Notes: generated by a model not told the origin, from the letters alone. Counted from the first letter of the stretch, positions 51,236 to 61,053 are shown. The stretch: 64,000 nucleotides of DNA from an uncultured Eubacteriales bacterium (GCA_900317425.1 ONGR01000006.1:1-64000); one strand, 5' to 3'. A program made the numbers and translations.

Positions 51236-51817
51236 ATGATGGAGCTGCGCTGGTACGATATTTTGCAGGAGGACGGCAAACCCTCCGCCGACTATTTGAG
51301 CGAGGATCGCCGGCAGCGGGCCGCCGCCATGCGCTCTGAGGCCGACCGGCTGCGCACCGTGGCGGGGGAGAACCTGGCCCGGCAGATGCTCGCCGAGCGT
51401 CTGGGCTGCGCGATGAAGGACGTCCCCCTCCAATACGATGAGGACGGCAAACCCACTGTGCCCGGCACGGGGCTGTACGTCAGCGTCAGCCACTCCGGCG
51501 CCTACGTGGTCTGCGCCGTGGACGACGCGCCCGTGGGCGTGGACGTGGAGACGGTCCGGGCCGTGGAGGAGAAGTTCATGCGCCGGGTCTGCAGCGAGGA
51601 GGAGCTCTCCTACGCCCTCCGGGGCGGCGACATGGAGCGCCGGTTCTGGGAGCTGTGGACCGCCAAGGAGGCCATCTTCAAGCTCACCGGCCACGGGCCG
51701 CTGCTGAAGCTCAGCAAGCTGGCTCTGCCGGAGCACGTCACCGTGTGCTACATGGAGCGCTACGGCTGCGCCCTGACGGTGGCACGGGGCGAGATGCGCA
51801 ACGAATGGGAGGATTGA
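51236..51817 (+). CDS. 4'-phosphopantetheinyl transferase, Sfp type
   Basis: The protein is 193 aa from the ATG at 51236; GTG at 51230 and ATG at 51239 are alternatives. Family motifs: VSVSHSGAYVVCAV, then APVGVDVETVRAVEE with the Mg ligand Asp, and FWELWTAKEAIFKLTG with the W-x-x-KEA core. It activates carrier proteins by adding the phosphopantetheine arm, for fatty acid synthesis or a secondary-metabolite synthase. No such synthase is in this window, so a general acyl-carrier role is likely. It heads a run of three genes. Confidence 0.93.
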   Translation: MMELRWYDILQEDGKPSADYLSEDRRQRAAAMRSEADRLRTVAGENLARQMLAERLGCAMKDVPLQYDEDGKPTVPGTGLYVSVSHSGAYVVCAVDDAPVGVDVETVRAVEEKFMRRVCSEEELSYALRGGDMERRFWELWTAKEAIFKLTGHGPLLKLSKLALPEHVTVCYMERYGCALTVARGEMRNEWED

Positions 51818-51820
51818 GAT

Positions 51821-52864
51821 ATGATCAGGATCGGAATCATCGGCTGCGGCAAGATCGCCCAGGTGCGCCATTTGCCGGAATACGCCACCAACCCCAACGC
51901 CCGGCTGGTGGCCTACTATGACAAGAATATGGACCGCGCCAGAGAGGTGGCCGCCCGGTACGGCGGCACCGTGTACAACAGCTACTTCGAGCTGCTGAAT
52001 GACCCCGGCATCGACGCGGTGTCCATCTGCGTGGAAAACCGCGCCCACGCGGAGATCGCCACGGCGGCTCTGTACGCCGGCAAGCACGTTCTGTGCGAGA
52101 AGCCCATGGCCGTCACCCTGGGCGAGTGCGAATCCATGGTGGCCGCCGCCGAGCATAACGACCGGCACCTGATGATCGGCCACAACATGCGCTTTGACCC
52201 GGTCCACCGCAGGGCCAAGGAGATGCTGGACGCCGGTATCATCGGCGACATCATCACCTTCCGCACCGTCATCGGCAACGCCGGCCCCGAGGGCTGGTCC
52301 CTGGACAGCAACCGGGAGGACACCTGGTATTTCGACAAGAACAAGGCCGCCATGGGCGCCCTGTCCGACCTGGGCATCCACAAGATCGACCTGCTCCAGT
52401 ATCTGACGGGCCAGAAGGTCATCGAGGCCACCGCCAAGGTGGTGACCCTCCAGAAGAGGAACGACGACGGCACCCCCATCGACGTGGACGACAACGCCCT
52501 GTGCATCCTGCGGATGTCCGGCGGCGCCATGGGCACCCTGGCCGCCAGCTGGACCATCTACGCCCACCACTGCAACTCCACCTGCTTCTACGGCACCAAG
52601 GGCAACCTGCTCCTCTATCACGACGACGAATATCCCATCATCGTCCGGGGGCTGGACGGCACCTCCACCTCTTATACCATCAACACCGAGAGCACCCGCT
52701 CCGGCGTCATCGACGAGTTCGTGGACGCCCTGGTCCACGGCCGGGAGCCGGAGGTGTCCGGCCAGGAGGCCCTGGCCACCATGCGCACCATTTTCGCCTG
52801 CATCGAGTCCTCGGAGGCCGGGCATACGGTGGGCGTGAACCCCTCCTTCGTCAGTCACCTGTAA
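51821..52864 (+). CDS. Gfo/Idh/MocA family oxidoreductase
   Basis: The protein is 347 aa. It starts with the Rossmann strand IRIGIIGCGKIAQ. The catalytic-site Lys is in CEKPMAVTLGE, and LSDLGIHKIDLLQYLTG gives the conserved Asp and His. It probably oxidises a sugar or cyclitol with NAD(P). It lies 3 nt after the PPTase and 22 nt before a ROK kinase, so it may share a sugar pathway with that gene. Confidence 0.9.
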   Translation: MIRIGIIGCGKIAQVRHLPEYATNPNARLVAYYDKNMDRAREVAARYGGTVYNSYFELLNDPGIDAVSICVENRAHAEIATAALYAGKHVLCEKPMAVTLGECESMVAAAEHNDRHLMIGHNMRFDPVHRRAKEMLDAGIIGDIITFRTVIGNAGPEGWSLDSNREDTWYFDKNKAAMGALSDLGIHKIDLLQYLTGQKVIEATAKVVTLQKRNDDGTPIDVDDNALCILRMSGGAMGTLAASWTIYAHHCNSTCFYGTKGNLLLYHDDEYPIIVRGLDGTSTSYTINTESTRSGVIDEFVDALVHGREPEVSGQEALATMRTIFACIESSEAGHTVGVNPSFVSHL

Positions 52865-52886
52865 TCCGCCGGAAGGAGCCATCGCC

Positions 52887-53819
52887 ATGTATCGCATCGG
52901 TATCGATCTGGGCGGCACCAATATCGCCGTCGGCATCGTCAACGAACGGCACGAGATCGTCGCCCACACCAGCGTGCCCACCCTGGCACACCGGGCGCCC
53001 CGGGCCGTCATCCGCGACATGGGCGACGCCGTCCGGGCCGCCCTGGATCAGGCGGGCCTCACCGCCGGGGACTGCGCCTCCATCGGCGTGGGCTCCCCCG
53101 GCACCTGCGACTCGGAGCGGGGCGTGGTGGTCCGGGCCTACAATCTGGGCTGGCACGAGGTGCCCGTGTGCGCCATGCTGACGGAGCGCTTCGGCATCCC
53201 CGCCCGGCTCAGCAACGACGCCAACTGCGCCGCCCTGGCCGAGACGGTGGCCGGCGCGGCCATCGGCTGCCGGAACATGGTGCTCATCACCCTGGGCACC
53301 GGCGTGGGTGGCGGCATCATCATCGACGGCAAGATCTACGCGGGCATGCGCTCCGCCGGGGCCGAGCTGGGCCACACCTTGCTGGTGCTGGACGGCGAGA
53401 GCTGCACCTGCGGCCGCCGGGGCTGCTGGGAGGCCTACGCCTCCGCCACGGCCCTGATCCGTCAGACGGGGCAGGCCGCCATGAAGCACCCGGAATCCCT
53501 GCTGGCCGCCACGCCGGCGGAGGATATCACCGGCCGCACCGTCTTCGACGCCGCCGACCGGGGCGACGCCGTGGCACAGGCCGTCATCGACCGCTACTGC
53601 CAATACGTGGCCGCGGGCCTCACCGATCTGGTGAATGCCCTGGCCCCGGAGATGATCCTGCTGGGCGGCGGCATCAGCCGTCAGGGGGAGCGGATCCTGG
53701 GGCCCATCCGGGAGTACGTGGCCACCCACTGCTTCGGCCAGCGCCAAGGGGCCATCCCCGTCATCGCGGAGGCCAAGCTGGGCAACGAGGCCGGCATCAT
53801 CGGCGCCGCGGCGCTGTGA
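52887..53819 (+). CDS. ROK family sugar kinase (glucokinase-like)
   Basis: The protein is 310 aa. It has the ATP site IGIDLGGTNIAVGIV, LSNDANCAALAE with the catalytic Asp, LGTGVGGGIIIDGK, and the zinc loop CTCGRRGCWEAYAS after ELGHT. The set is that of ROK glucokinases. Two-way genomic order with an oxidoreductase suggests a sugar route. Confidence 0.92.
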   Translation: MYRIGIDLGGTNIAVGIVNERHEIVAHTSVPTLAHRAPRAVIRDMGDAVRAALDQAGLTAGDCASIGVGSPGTCDSERGVVVRAYNLGWHEVPVCAMLTERFGIPARLSNDANCAALAETVAGAAIGCRNMVLITLGTGVGGGIIIDGKIYAGMRSAGAELGHTLLVLDGESCTCGRRGCWEAYASATALIRQTGQAAMKHPESLLAATPAEDITGRTVFDAADRGDAVAQAVIDRYCQYVAAGLTDLVNALAPEMILLGGGISRQGERILGPIREYVATHCFGQRQGAIPVIAEAKLGNEAGIIGAAAL

Positions 53820-53835
53820 CACGGGAAAAACCTGC

Positions 53836-53874
53836 AAAAAAACGGGAACAGCTTTCCGGCTGTTCCCGTTTTTT
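53836..53874. terminator. Bidirectional terminator after the ROK kinase gene
   Basis: CGGGAACAGC/GCTGTTCCCG with a 6-nt loop, A-run before, TTTTTT after. It lies between convergent genes. Confidence 0.85.
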
Positions 53875-53876
53875 AC

Positions 53877-54227
53877 TCATATTTCCCGCTGCGCAAAGGC
53901 TGTTTTCAGCGCCGCCAGCTCCTCATCCGTGGGGACCCAGCCGCTCTTGCCCAGGTCCACCCGGTCCCGGGGCAGGAGGGACACCCCGTCATTCCGCAGC
54001 AGCTCCGCCTGGAGTCCCGGCGTCAGGAAGGCCGCGGCGCCGGTGAGACGCCCGCCGGCGCCCACCACCTTCCAGGCCCGGGGCGAGACGCCCTGGCTCA
54101 CCACCCGTCCCGCCAGCCGGGCGCAGAGAGGCTTGCCGCACAGGGCGGCCAGCTGGCCGTAGGTCACCGCCTTGCCCTCCGGCACGCGGGAGAGCACGTA
54201 CGCCACGCGGGCGGCAAAATCCATCAT
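53877..54227 (-). CDS. Alkyltransferase-like (Atl) DNA-binding protein without the acceptor Cys
   Basis: The protein is 116 aa from the ATG at 54227, overlapping the upstream stop (ATGA). It has the MGMT-type DNA-binding domain: RVAYVLSRVPEGKAVTYGQLAALCG. At the active-site position it reads SPRAWKVVGAGGRL, with no Cys where MGMT has PCHRVV. Atl proteins of this kind flag O6-alkylguanine for nucleotide excision repair. A complete Ogt is encoded separately at 38987-39451. Confidence 0.8.
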   Translation of the reverse strand: MMDFAARVAYVLSRVPEGKAVTYGQLAALCGKPLCARLAGRVVSQGVSPRAWKVVGAGGRLTGAAAFLTPGLQAELLRNDGVSLLPRDRVDLGKSGWVPTDEELAALKTAFAQREI

Positions 54228-54592
54228 GTGTGGACCTGCCTTCCCGCCGCGAAGGCCTCCCGCTCCCGGCACAGCTCGGTATACAGCTCCGCCGCCGTCC
54301 AGCCGGCGTTGGTGGGGGTCACCACCGCCTTGAGGGCGATGGGAATCCGCTGGCGGCGCAGCTCGGAGAGCAGGACGTCCATCTGGCGCTCCCCCAGCCC
54401 GGACATGACCAGCAGCTCCTCGGAAAAGGCGGGCTCCCCTGTCTCCCCGGCCGAACCGGACAGGATCTCCTCCAGCTTTGCGCCGTGGCGCTCCGGCGGC
54501 ACCACCTGCATCCGGCATGCGCAGCGCAGGGCGATCACCTGCATTTTGGCCCGCTTGGGCGGCGCGATGTTGAAAAGAAGCAACGTGGGCAT
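54224..54592 (-). CDS. DUF3783 family protein
   Basis: The protein is 122 aa, with GGAGGTGG before the ATG. It begins PTLLLFNIAPPKRAKMQVIALR and continues with SEELLVMSGLGERQMDVLLSELRR and IPIALKAVVTPTNAGWTAAELY, the order seen in DUF3783 proteins. Its function is unknown. It is translationally coupled to the Atl-like gene, so a DNA-damage role is conceivable but unproven. Confidence 0.75.
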   Translation of the reverse strand: MPTLLLFNIAPPKRAKMQVIALRCACRMQVVPPERHGAKLEEILSGSAGETGEPAFSEELLVMSGLGERQMDVLLSELRRQRIPIALKAVVTPTNAGWTAAELYTELCREREAFAAGRQVHT

Positions 54593-54670
54593 GGGGCCAC
54601 CTCCTTACGCACACCATCCTACCACAGGCCGGAGCAAACCACAAGTTTTTCCGGCCGTTCCATTTTTTTC

Positions 54671-54699
54671 TTCCCTTTTTCTCCCGTAATTGCTATACT
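54671..54699 (+). promoter_or_regulatory. Possible promoter of the DUF4340-two-component operon
   Basis: TTCCCT, 17-nt spacer, TATACT with an extended TGC (54691-54699), 37 nt before the ATG. The -35 is poor. Confidence 0.4.
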
Positions 54700-54735
54700 G
54701 AAAAGATAGAATACCATCGGAAAAGGGGAAACCTG

Positions 54736-55650
54736 ATGAAAACATATCGTACCGTGATTTCCGCCGTGCTGCTGACGGCGGTCCTGCTGTGTGCCTGCGG
54801 CCGGAAAGCGCCGGAGACGCCGGAAACGCCGGGGGCGGAAGAACCCGTCTCCACCGTCTCCGCCGAGGAGTCCGCGTCCGTCCTCTGCAGCGACGGGGCC
54901 AGAACCCTGCGCTTCAGCCGCAACGACCAGGACGGCTGGCAGTGGACCGACGACGTGTCCTTCCCGCTGGACGGGCAGTACGTGGACCAGCTGATCGCCG
55001 CCGCCCGGGAGCTGGACGGTCTGACCCCCATCGCCGACCCCAAGGGGCCGGAGGTCTACGGTCTGGTGGGCAGCAAGAGCTATCTCACCGTGGTGGGCAG
55101 CGACGGCTCCCAGGTGACCTATTCCTTCGGCAGTGAGGCCGAGGGCGGTTACTACTGCAATTCCAGCGCCGACACGGCCCGGATCTGCGTGGCGCCGGAG
55201 CGGATCCTGGATCTGCTGGGCCGCAGCATCTATGACATGGCCCTGCTGCCCGATATCCCCGATCTCTCCGCCGACGCTCTCCGGTCTGTGACCATCACCC
55301 GGGGGGACGAGGCCGATCAGCTGACCCTCTCCCGGGGCAGCTGGAGCCGGGCCGGACAGGACGTCACCGGCGAGGAGCAGGTCCAGAAGCTGGCGGCGGG
55401 GCTGGAGACCCTGTCCGTGATGAAATGCGTGGACTACGCCCCCGCCGCCGGCGCCGCGGAGGTCTGCGGTCTGGCATCCCCGGCGGCCGTGCTGCATCTG
55501 GAGCTGGACAAGGGGGAGTTCCTCCTCCGCGTGGGGGGATATGACCAGGCGGAGAGCGCCTATTTCGTCACCATCGGCGACGACACCACCATCTATCTCA
55601 TGAGCGGCGACGTGCCCGCCCTGCTGGCGGGCTGGACCATCGGCGGATAA
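54736..55650 (+). CDS. DUF4340 domain lipoprotein
   Basis: The protein is 304 aa. The signal peptide ends in lipobox LLCAC-GR, so it is probably tethered outside. The beta-rich body matches DUF4340: LRFSRNDQDGWQWTDDVSFPLDGQYVDQLIAAARELDGL resembles the opening strands and helix, and YFVTIGDDTTIYLMSG the end. Two DUF4340-like halves are visible. It lies 11 nt before a response regulator and kinase, so it may feed signals to them or be their target. Confidence 0.82.
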   Translation: MKTYRTVISAVLLTAVLLCACGRKAPETPETPGAEEPVSTVSAEESASVLCSDGARTLRFSRNDQDGWQWTDDVSFPLDGQYVDQLIAAARELDGLTPIADPKGPEVYGLVGSKSYLTVVGSDGSQVTYSFGSEAEGGYYCNSSADTARICVAPERILDLLGRSIYDMALLPDIPDLSADALRSVTITRGDEADQLTLSRGSWSRAGQDVTGEEQVQKLAAGLETLSVMKCVDYAPAAGAAEVCGLASPAAVLHLELDKGEFLLRVGGYDQAESAYFVTIGDDTTIYLMSGDVPALLAGWTIGG

Positions 55651-55661
55651 GGAGGCGGACG

Positions 55662-56342
55662 ATGCGGATTCTCATTGTGGAGGACGAGGTGCGGCTGGCC
55701 CGGACGCTGGCCGACCTCCTGAAGCGCCAGGGCTACACGGCGGATATGTGCCACGACGGCGTGTCCGGCCTGGACAACGCCGCCTCCGGCATCTACGATC
55801 TCGTCCTCCTGGACGCCATGCTGCCGGGGATGGACGGCTTCACCCTGCTGCAGGAGCTGCGAGCCGGCGGGCACAGCGTGCCCGTGCTGATGCTGACGGC
55901 CCGCAGCGACGTGACGGACAAGGTCCACGGGCTGGACAGCGGCGCCGACTACTATCTCACCAAGCCCTTCGAGCCCGAAGAGCTGCTGGCCTGCATCCGG
56001 CTGCTGCTGCGCCGGGGGAACAGCGGCGTCCGGCTGGACGACGCCCTGACCTGCGGCGACCTGCATCTGGAGAGCGGCACCTTCCTGCTGAGCTGTCAGG
56101 AGCGGTCCGTGCGGCTGAGCCGCCGGGAATACGACCTGATGGAGCTTCTCATGCGCAACGGTACCCAGATCGTCACCAAGGAGCAGCTGCTGCTGAAGGT
56201 CTGGGGCTACGACTCCGACGCCGAGGACAACAACGTGGAGGTCTACATCTCCTTCCTGCGGCGGAAGCTGACCCACCTGCACTCCGCCGTGCGCATCAAG
56301 ACCATCCGCATGGTGGGCTACTGTCTGGAGGTGACGCCATGA
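55662..56342 (+). CDS. OmpR family response regulator
   Basis: The protein is 226 aa. The receiver domain has acidic residues at positions 7-9 (EDE), the phosphoacceptor Asp51 in LLDAMLPGMDG, and Lys in YYLTKPFEPEEL. The C-terminal winged helix ends with SRREYDLMELLMRNG and VEVYISFLRRKL. It overlaps the kinase start (ATGA). It controls an unknown set of genes; a direct repeat at 32199 would suit this regulator type. Confidence 0.96.
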   Translation: MRILIVEDEVRLARTLADLLKRQGYTADMCHDGVSGLDNAASGIYDLVLLDAMLPGMDGFTLLQELRAGGHSVPVLMLTARSDVTDKVHGLDSGADYYLTKPFEPEELLACIRLLLRRGNSGVRLDDALTCGDLHLESGTFLLSCQERSVRLSRREYDLMELLMRNGTQIVTKEQLLLKVWGYDSDAEDNNVEVYISFLRRKLTHLHSAVRIKTIRMVGYCLEVTP

Positions 56343-57580
56343 TCCGCAAGCTGCGCTGGAAAGTCGTGGCCCTCACCATGGGCACCGTGGCGGCGGTGCT
56401 GATCCTGGCGCTGGCGGCGGTGTTCCTGTCCTCCCGGGCCTCCCTGGAGGGGCGGTCCCGGCAGATGCTCCAGCAGGTGCTGCAGCTCAGGCCCGGCGAC
56501 GCCGTTCCCCGGGAGCTGCGGAACTTCTCCTATCTCACCGTGGAGGTCTATCCCACCGGCGCCGCCGTGGTCACCGAGAGCCAGAACTTCGATCTGAGCC
56601 GCTATATGGACGATGACGACGGGGACGACGAGGCGGATGAGGACCAGACGGAGATCCTGACAGAGATCGTGGAGGCGTGTCTGGGGCGGCGGGAGGACGC
56701 CGGGGAGCTGGACGATTTCCACCTCCGCTACCAGCGGGAACGGACGCCCTTCACCCTGCGCATCGCCTTCACCGACAGTTCCCTGGACCGCAGCACCATC
56801 CGATCCCTCACCCGCACCGTGGTGCTGATCGGCCTGGCGGCCTTCGCGGTGCTGTTCGGCTTCAGCTATCTCCTCTCCGGGCTCATCACCCGGCCGGTGG
56901 AGAAGGCCTGGCAGGAGCAGCAGCGGTTCCTCTCCGACGCCTCTCACGAGCTGAAAACGCCGCTGACCGTGATCCTGTCCTCCGCCGATCTGCTGGCCCA
57001 GAGCGCCGACGGACAGGAGCAGGGCTACGTGGACAACATCCGCAGCGAGTCCCGGCGCATGAAGAAGCTGGTGGAGAGCATGCTGACCCTGGCCCGGGCC
57101 GACGACGGCGGACACAAGCTGGTGTTCACGCCTCTGGACTGGAGCGACGTGGTCACCGACACGGCCCTCCTCTTTGAGCCGGTGGCCTTTGAGGCCGGGC
57201 GGGAGCTGCTCTACCACATCGACGAGGCGCTGCGCGTCAGCGGCGACGGCGACAAGCTGCGCCAGCTGGTGAGCATCCTGCTGGACAACGCCACCAAATA
57301 CGCCCCGGCCCACACCCCCATCCGGCTGACGCTGGCGGCGGAGGAGAAAACCGCCCGGCTCACCGTGGAAAACGGCGGCGAGCCCATCCCACCGGAGGTG
57401 GCGGCCCATCTCTTCGACCGCTTCTACCGGGCCGACAGCGCACGGTCCGGGCCCGAGGGCTTCGGCCTGGGCCTGTCCATCGCCCAGTCCATCGTGAAGG
57501 AGCACCGTGGCGCCATCCGCTGTGAGAGCGACAGCCGCTCCACCCGGTTTATCGTCACGCTGCCGCTGACAAAGGAATGA
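56339..57580 (+). CDS. Sensor histidine kinase
   Basis: The protein is 413 aa. Two helices (about 8-30 and 159-181) frame an outer sensor domain rich in Asp and Glu near the middle (DDDDGDDEADED). The H-box is SDASHELKTPLTVI with the phosphoacceptor His. N-box NATKYAP and G-box GFGLGLSIAQSIV are intact. The acidic loop could sense a cation or cationic peptide; that is inference. It pairs with the overlapping regulator. Confidence 0.95.
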   Translation: MIRKLRWKVVALTMGTVAAVLILALAAVFLSSRASLEGRSRQMLQQVLQLRPGDAVPRELRNFSYLTVEVYPTGAAVVTESQNFDLSRYMDDDDGDDEADEDQTEILTEIVEACLGRREDAGELDDFHLRYQRERTPFTLRIAFTDSSLDRSTIRSLTRTVVLIGLAAFAVLFGFSYLLSGLITRPVEKAWQEQQRFLSDASHELKTPLTVILSSADLLAQSADGQEQGYVDNIRSESRRMKKLVESMLTLARADDGGHKLVFTPLDWSDVVTDTALLFEPVAFEAGRELLYHIDEALRVSGDGDKLRQLVSILLDNATKYAPAHTPIRLTLAAEEKTARLTVENGGEPIPPEVAAHLFDRFYRADSARSGPEGFGLGLSIAQSIVKEHRGAIRCESDSRSTRFIVTLPLTKE

Positions 57581-57588
57581 CTATGATG

Positions 57589-57618
57589 AAAAGGACAGGT
57601 GCAAACCTGTCCTTTTTT
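57589..57618 (+). terminator. Terminator after the sensor kinase gene
   Basis: AAGGACAGGT/ACCTGTCCTT with a GCAA loop, A-rich before and TTTTTT after. Confidence 0.85.
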
Positions 57619-57689
57619 GGCTTTTTGCGGCAACGGGACCTCCCTCCGGCGCATAGAATGGGTGGTACCGAGAGAAGGAGGGATTTCCC

Positions 57690-57761
57690 ATGGATGACGA
57701 GCGCATCACCGATATCGACGATCTGATCTTCCGGGACGAGTGGCAGGTCAGCCAGCGATGA
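57690..57761 (+). CDS. Very short ORF of 23 codons with a strong ribosome binding site
   Basis: ATG at 57690 is preceded by GAAGGAGGGA 6-8 nt upstream. The peptide starts MDDERITDIDDLIFRDE and ends WQVSQR. It lies between two terminator hairpins in a 180-nt gap. A TAGAAT about 35 nt upstream could be a -10. It is acidic and has no membrane helix. It may be a small protein or a chance ORF. I do not recognise it. Confidence 0.4.
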   Translation: MDDERITDIDDLIFRDEWQVSQR

Positions 57762-57763
57762 AA

Positions 57764-57797
57764 AGCACCCGCGCCGTTTTCACACGGTGCGGGTGTT
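57764..57797 (-). terminator. Terminator of mnmA
   Basis: The hairpin spans 57764-57797 (ACCCGCGCCGT against ACGGTGCGGGT, with one wobble pair); on the minus strand TTTTCAT follows. On the plus strand it also follows the short ORF. Confidence 0.7.
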
Positions 57798-57800
57798 CTG

Positions 57801-58856
57801 CTATTCGATGGTGCCGCCGCCCAGGACCGCGTCGCCGTCATAGAGCACCACCGCCTGTCCGGCGGTGATGGCCCGCTGGGGCTCGTCGAAGGTGAGATGC
57901 AGCCGTCCCTCCGGCAGGGGCTCCGCCGTGGCGGGGGTCTCGGTCTGGCTGTAGCGGGTTTTGGCGGTGCAGCGGACGGGCGCCGCCGGCGGCTCGCCGG
58001 CAATCCAGTTGACCCGGCAGGCCGTCAGGGTGCTGCGGAAGAGGTCGGCGTTGTCCCCCAGGGTGACGGTGTTGGAAACGGGGTCCTTGCTGACCACGTA
58101 GACGTGGCGGCCCAGGCTGATGCCCAGGCCCTTGCCCTGGCCGGTGGTATAGCAGGGCAGGCCCCGGTGACGGCCCAGGACGTTGCCGGCCCGGTCCACG
58201 AAGTCGCCCGGCGTCAGCTCCACGCCGCTGCGCTCCAGAAAGCCCACGTAATCCCCGTCCGGCACGAAGCAGATGTCCTGACTGTCCGCCTTGTCGGCGT
58301 TCTCCAGACCGGCCTGCCGGGCATTCTCCCGGATGGCGGGCTTGTCATACTCCCCCACCGGCAGCAGCAGATGGGCGAGCTGACGCTGGGTCAGCTGATA
58401 GAGCACGTAGCTCTGATCCTTGCGGCGGTCCCGGCCCCGCAAAAGCCGGTAGCGGCCGGACGCTTCGTCATAGGCCACCCGGGCGTAGTGGCCGGTGGCA
58501 AGGTAGTCGTAGCCCAACACCAACGCCTTTTCCAGCAAAGTGCCGAATTTCAGGCAGCGGTTGCAGTCGATACAGGGGTTGGGGGTCCGGCCGGCACAGT
58601 ATTCGCTGATGAACCGGTCCACCACGTCACGCTTGAACTGCTCCGTGGCGTTGAACACATAGAATTTCATGCCCAGCCGGTAGGCCACACTGCGGGCATC
58701 CGCCGCGTCGTCCATACTGCAGCACTTGCCGCCCTCATTGGGCAGCAGCTTCAGCATGGCGCCGTCACATTCGTAGCCCTGCCGCCGGAGCAGCAGGGCC
58801 GCCGCGGAGCTGTCCACCCCGCCGGACATGGCCACCAGCACTCTCTTTTTGCTCAT
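57801..58856 (-). CDS. mnmA: tRNA 2-thiouridylase
   Basis: The protein is 351 aa, the usual length. The PP-loop is VAMSGGVDSSAAA. Catalytic cysteines lie in NPCIDCNRCLKF and DSQDICFVPDG. YLATGHYARV is also diagnostic. It thiolates U34 of tRNAs for Lys, Glu and Gln. GAGGAT precedes the ATG. No IscS-like partner is adjacent. Confidence 0.97.
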   Translation of the reverse strand: MSKKRVLVAMSGGVDSSAAALLLRRQGYECDGAMLKLLPNEGGKCCSMDDAADARSVAYRLGMKFYVFNATEQFKRDVVDRFISEYCAGRTPNPCIDCNRCLKFGTLLEKALVLGYDYLATGHYARVAYDEASGRYRLLRGRDRRKDQSYVLYQLTQRQLAHLLLPVGEYDKPAIRENARQAGLENADKADSQDICFVPDGDYVGFLERSGVELTPGDFVDRAGNVLGRHRGLPCYTTGQGKGLGISLGRHVYVVSKDPVSNTVTLGDNADLFRSTLTACRVNWIAGEPPAAPVRCTAKTRYSQTETPATAEPLPEGRLHLTFDEPQRAITAGQAVVLYDGDAVLGGGTIE

Positions 58857-58908
58857 TCGTTTATCCTCATGTATATTTTTCCAACAGGCGGAAAAGCTGT
58901 ATGTGTCA

Positions 58909-58932
58909 TGACCCCGGCAAAAGCCGGGGTCA
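58909..58932. terminator. Hairpin between the histidine kinase and mnmA genes
   Basis: TGACCCCGGC/GCCGGGGTCA with an AAAA loop; no clear T-run on either side, so termination is uncertain. Confidence 0.45.
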
Positions 58933-58937
58933 ATGGG

Positions 58938-59759
58938 TCAAGCATCCAGGTTTTTGCGGCTGAACACCCGATAGGACAGGGCGTCGCTCAGCTCCACCAT
59001 GGCCGGCTGGAATCCGCCGGTATAGGCAAACGTCGGCTCCTCCAGCGTCTTGTCCTCCAGCCGCTCGTCCGGCAGGGAGACCGTCACCGTGGTGCCCTCG
59101 CCCTCCCGGGAGGTCAGCAGGAACCGGCCGCCGTGGCGCTCCGCGATCTTCCGGCACAGGGGCAGGCCCAGGCCCAGACCGTGGGGCGGCGGGTCGATGC
59201 GCTCGGGGTGGAGATACCGCTCGTAGACCACGCCCATCATCTCCTCCGAGATGCCGCAGCCGGTATCCGCCACCGTCAGCAGTATCTGATCGCCCCGGAA
59301 GTCCAGCGTCACGTCGATGCGTCCGCCGGCGGGGGTGAATTTGATGGCGTTGGACAGCAGGTTCCACACCAGGCGCTCCATGTGCTCCCGGTGCACGCCC
59401 GCTTTGTGATAGCTCCGGTCACAGTGGAAGGCGAGGGTCAGGCCCATCTCCTCCGCCAGAGGCCGAGCCTGGCGGCACAGCTCCTCCAGCCAGCCCACCA
59501 GCTCCAGATCCCAGCGGACAAAGGGCGTGTCCTCAGCCAAAACGGTTGCCGCGGACAGATTGTTGATCACCCGGAGCAGCCGGTAGTAGCTCTGGTTGAG
59601 AATGGCCGCGCTCTGCTCATCGGCGCCGCCGCTGGCCGGATCCTCCGGCGGCAGCAGCCGGTTCAGCGCCGAGTGGATATTGCCCAGTGAGCCCCTCAGC
59701 TGCTCGGCCACGCTGCCCAGAACCCGGCACAGCAGATCCAGATCTTGTTCCTCGTTCAT
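58938..59759 (-). CDS. Histidine kinase-like ATPase with no evident H-box His
   Basis: The protein is 273 aa from the second ATG, at 59759, because AGGGGG is too close to the first. Cytoplasmic, no membrane helix. Where kinases have SHELRTPL, this protein has AEQLRGSLGNIH. The ATPase domain is intact: NLLSNAIKFTPAGG, DTGCGIS and GLGLGLPLCRKI. It may receive a phosphate elsewhere, act by ATP-driven binding, or use the later His of GNIH. No response regulator is adjacent. Confidence 0.82.
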   Translation of the reverse strand: MNEEQDLDLLCRVLGSVAEQLRGSLGNIHSALNRLLPPEDPASGGADEQSAAILNQSYYRLLRVINNLSAATVLAEDTPFVRWDLELVGWLEELCRQARPLAEEMGLTLAFHCDRSYHKAGVHREHMERLVWNLLSNAIKFTPAGGRIDVTLDFRGDQILLTVADTGCGISEEMMGVVYERYLHPERIDPPPHGLGLGLPLCRKIAERHGGRFLLTSREGEGTTVTVSLPDERLEDKTLEEPTFAYTGGFQPAMVELSDALSYRVFSRKNLDA

Positions 59760-59841
59760 AGCCATCCCCCTTCCCTCTTAACTTGGCGGCGACGCCGGGC
59801 CCTTATCCCCGGTAAATCCCGCCAACTTCTCTTCGTGCCCC

Positions 59842-59870
59842 ACTATAGCAGAGTCGGCGCAAAAAAACAA
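59842..59870 (-). promoter_or_regulatory. Promoter of the histidine kinase-like gene
   Basis: Minus strand: TTGTTT (59870-59865), 17-nt spacer, TATAGT (59847-59842) with an extended TGC. Confidence 0.65.
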
Positions 59871-59918
59871 GAACGCCGTCGTATTTTCACCCACCGTAAA
59901 TTTTTTTGAAAAGAGGGG

Positions 59919-59946
59919 TTGCTTTTTTCGGATTTTTGAATATAAT
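59919..59946 (+). promoter_or_regulatory. Promoter of the first GAPDH gene
   Basis: TTGCTT, 16-nt spacer, TATAAT, 50 nt before the ATG at 59996. It is divergent from the histidine kinase promoter. Confidence 0.7.
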
Positions 59947-59968
59947 ACTAAACGTACCATACATTTGA

Positions 59969-61006
<1,038 letters not shown>

Positions 61007-61053
61007 GCGATCTTTTCTTTTCCAGTTTTCCTTCTTTTTTGTTCCGGGAATGA

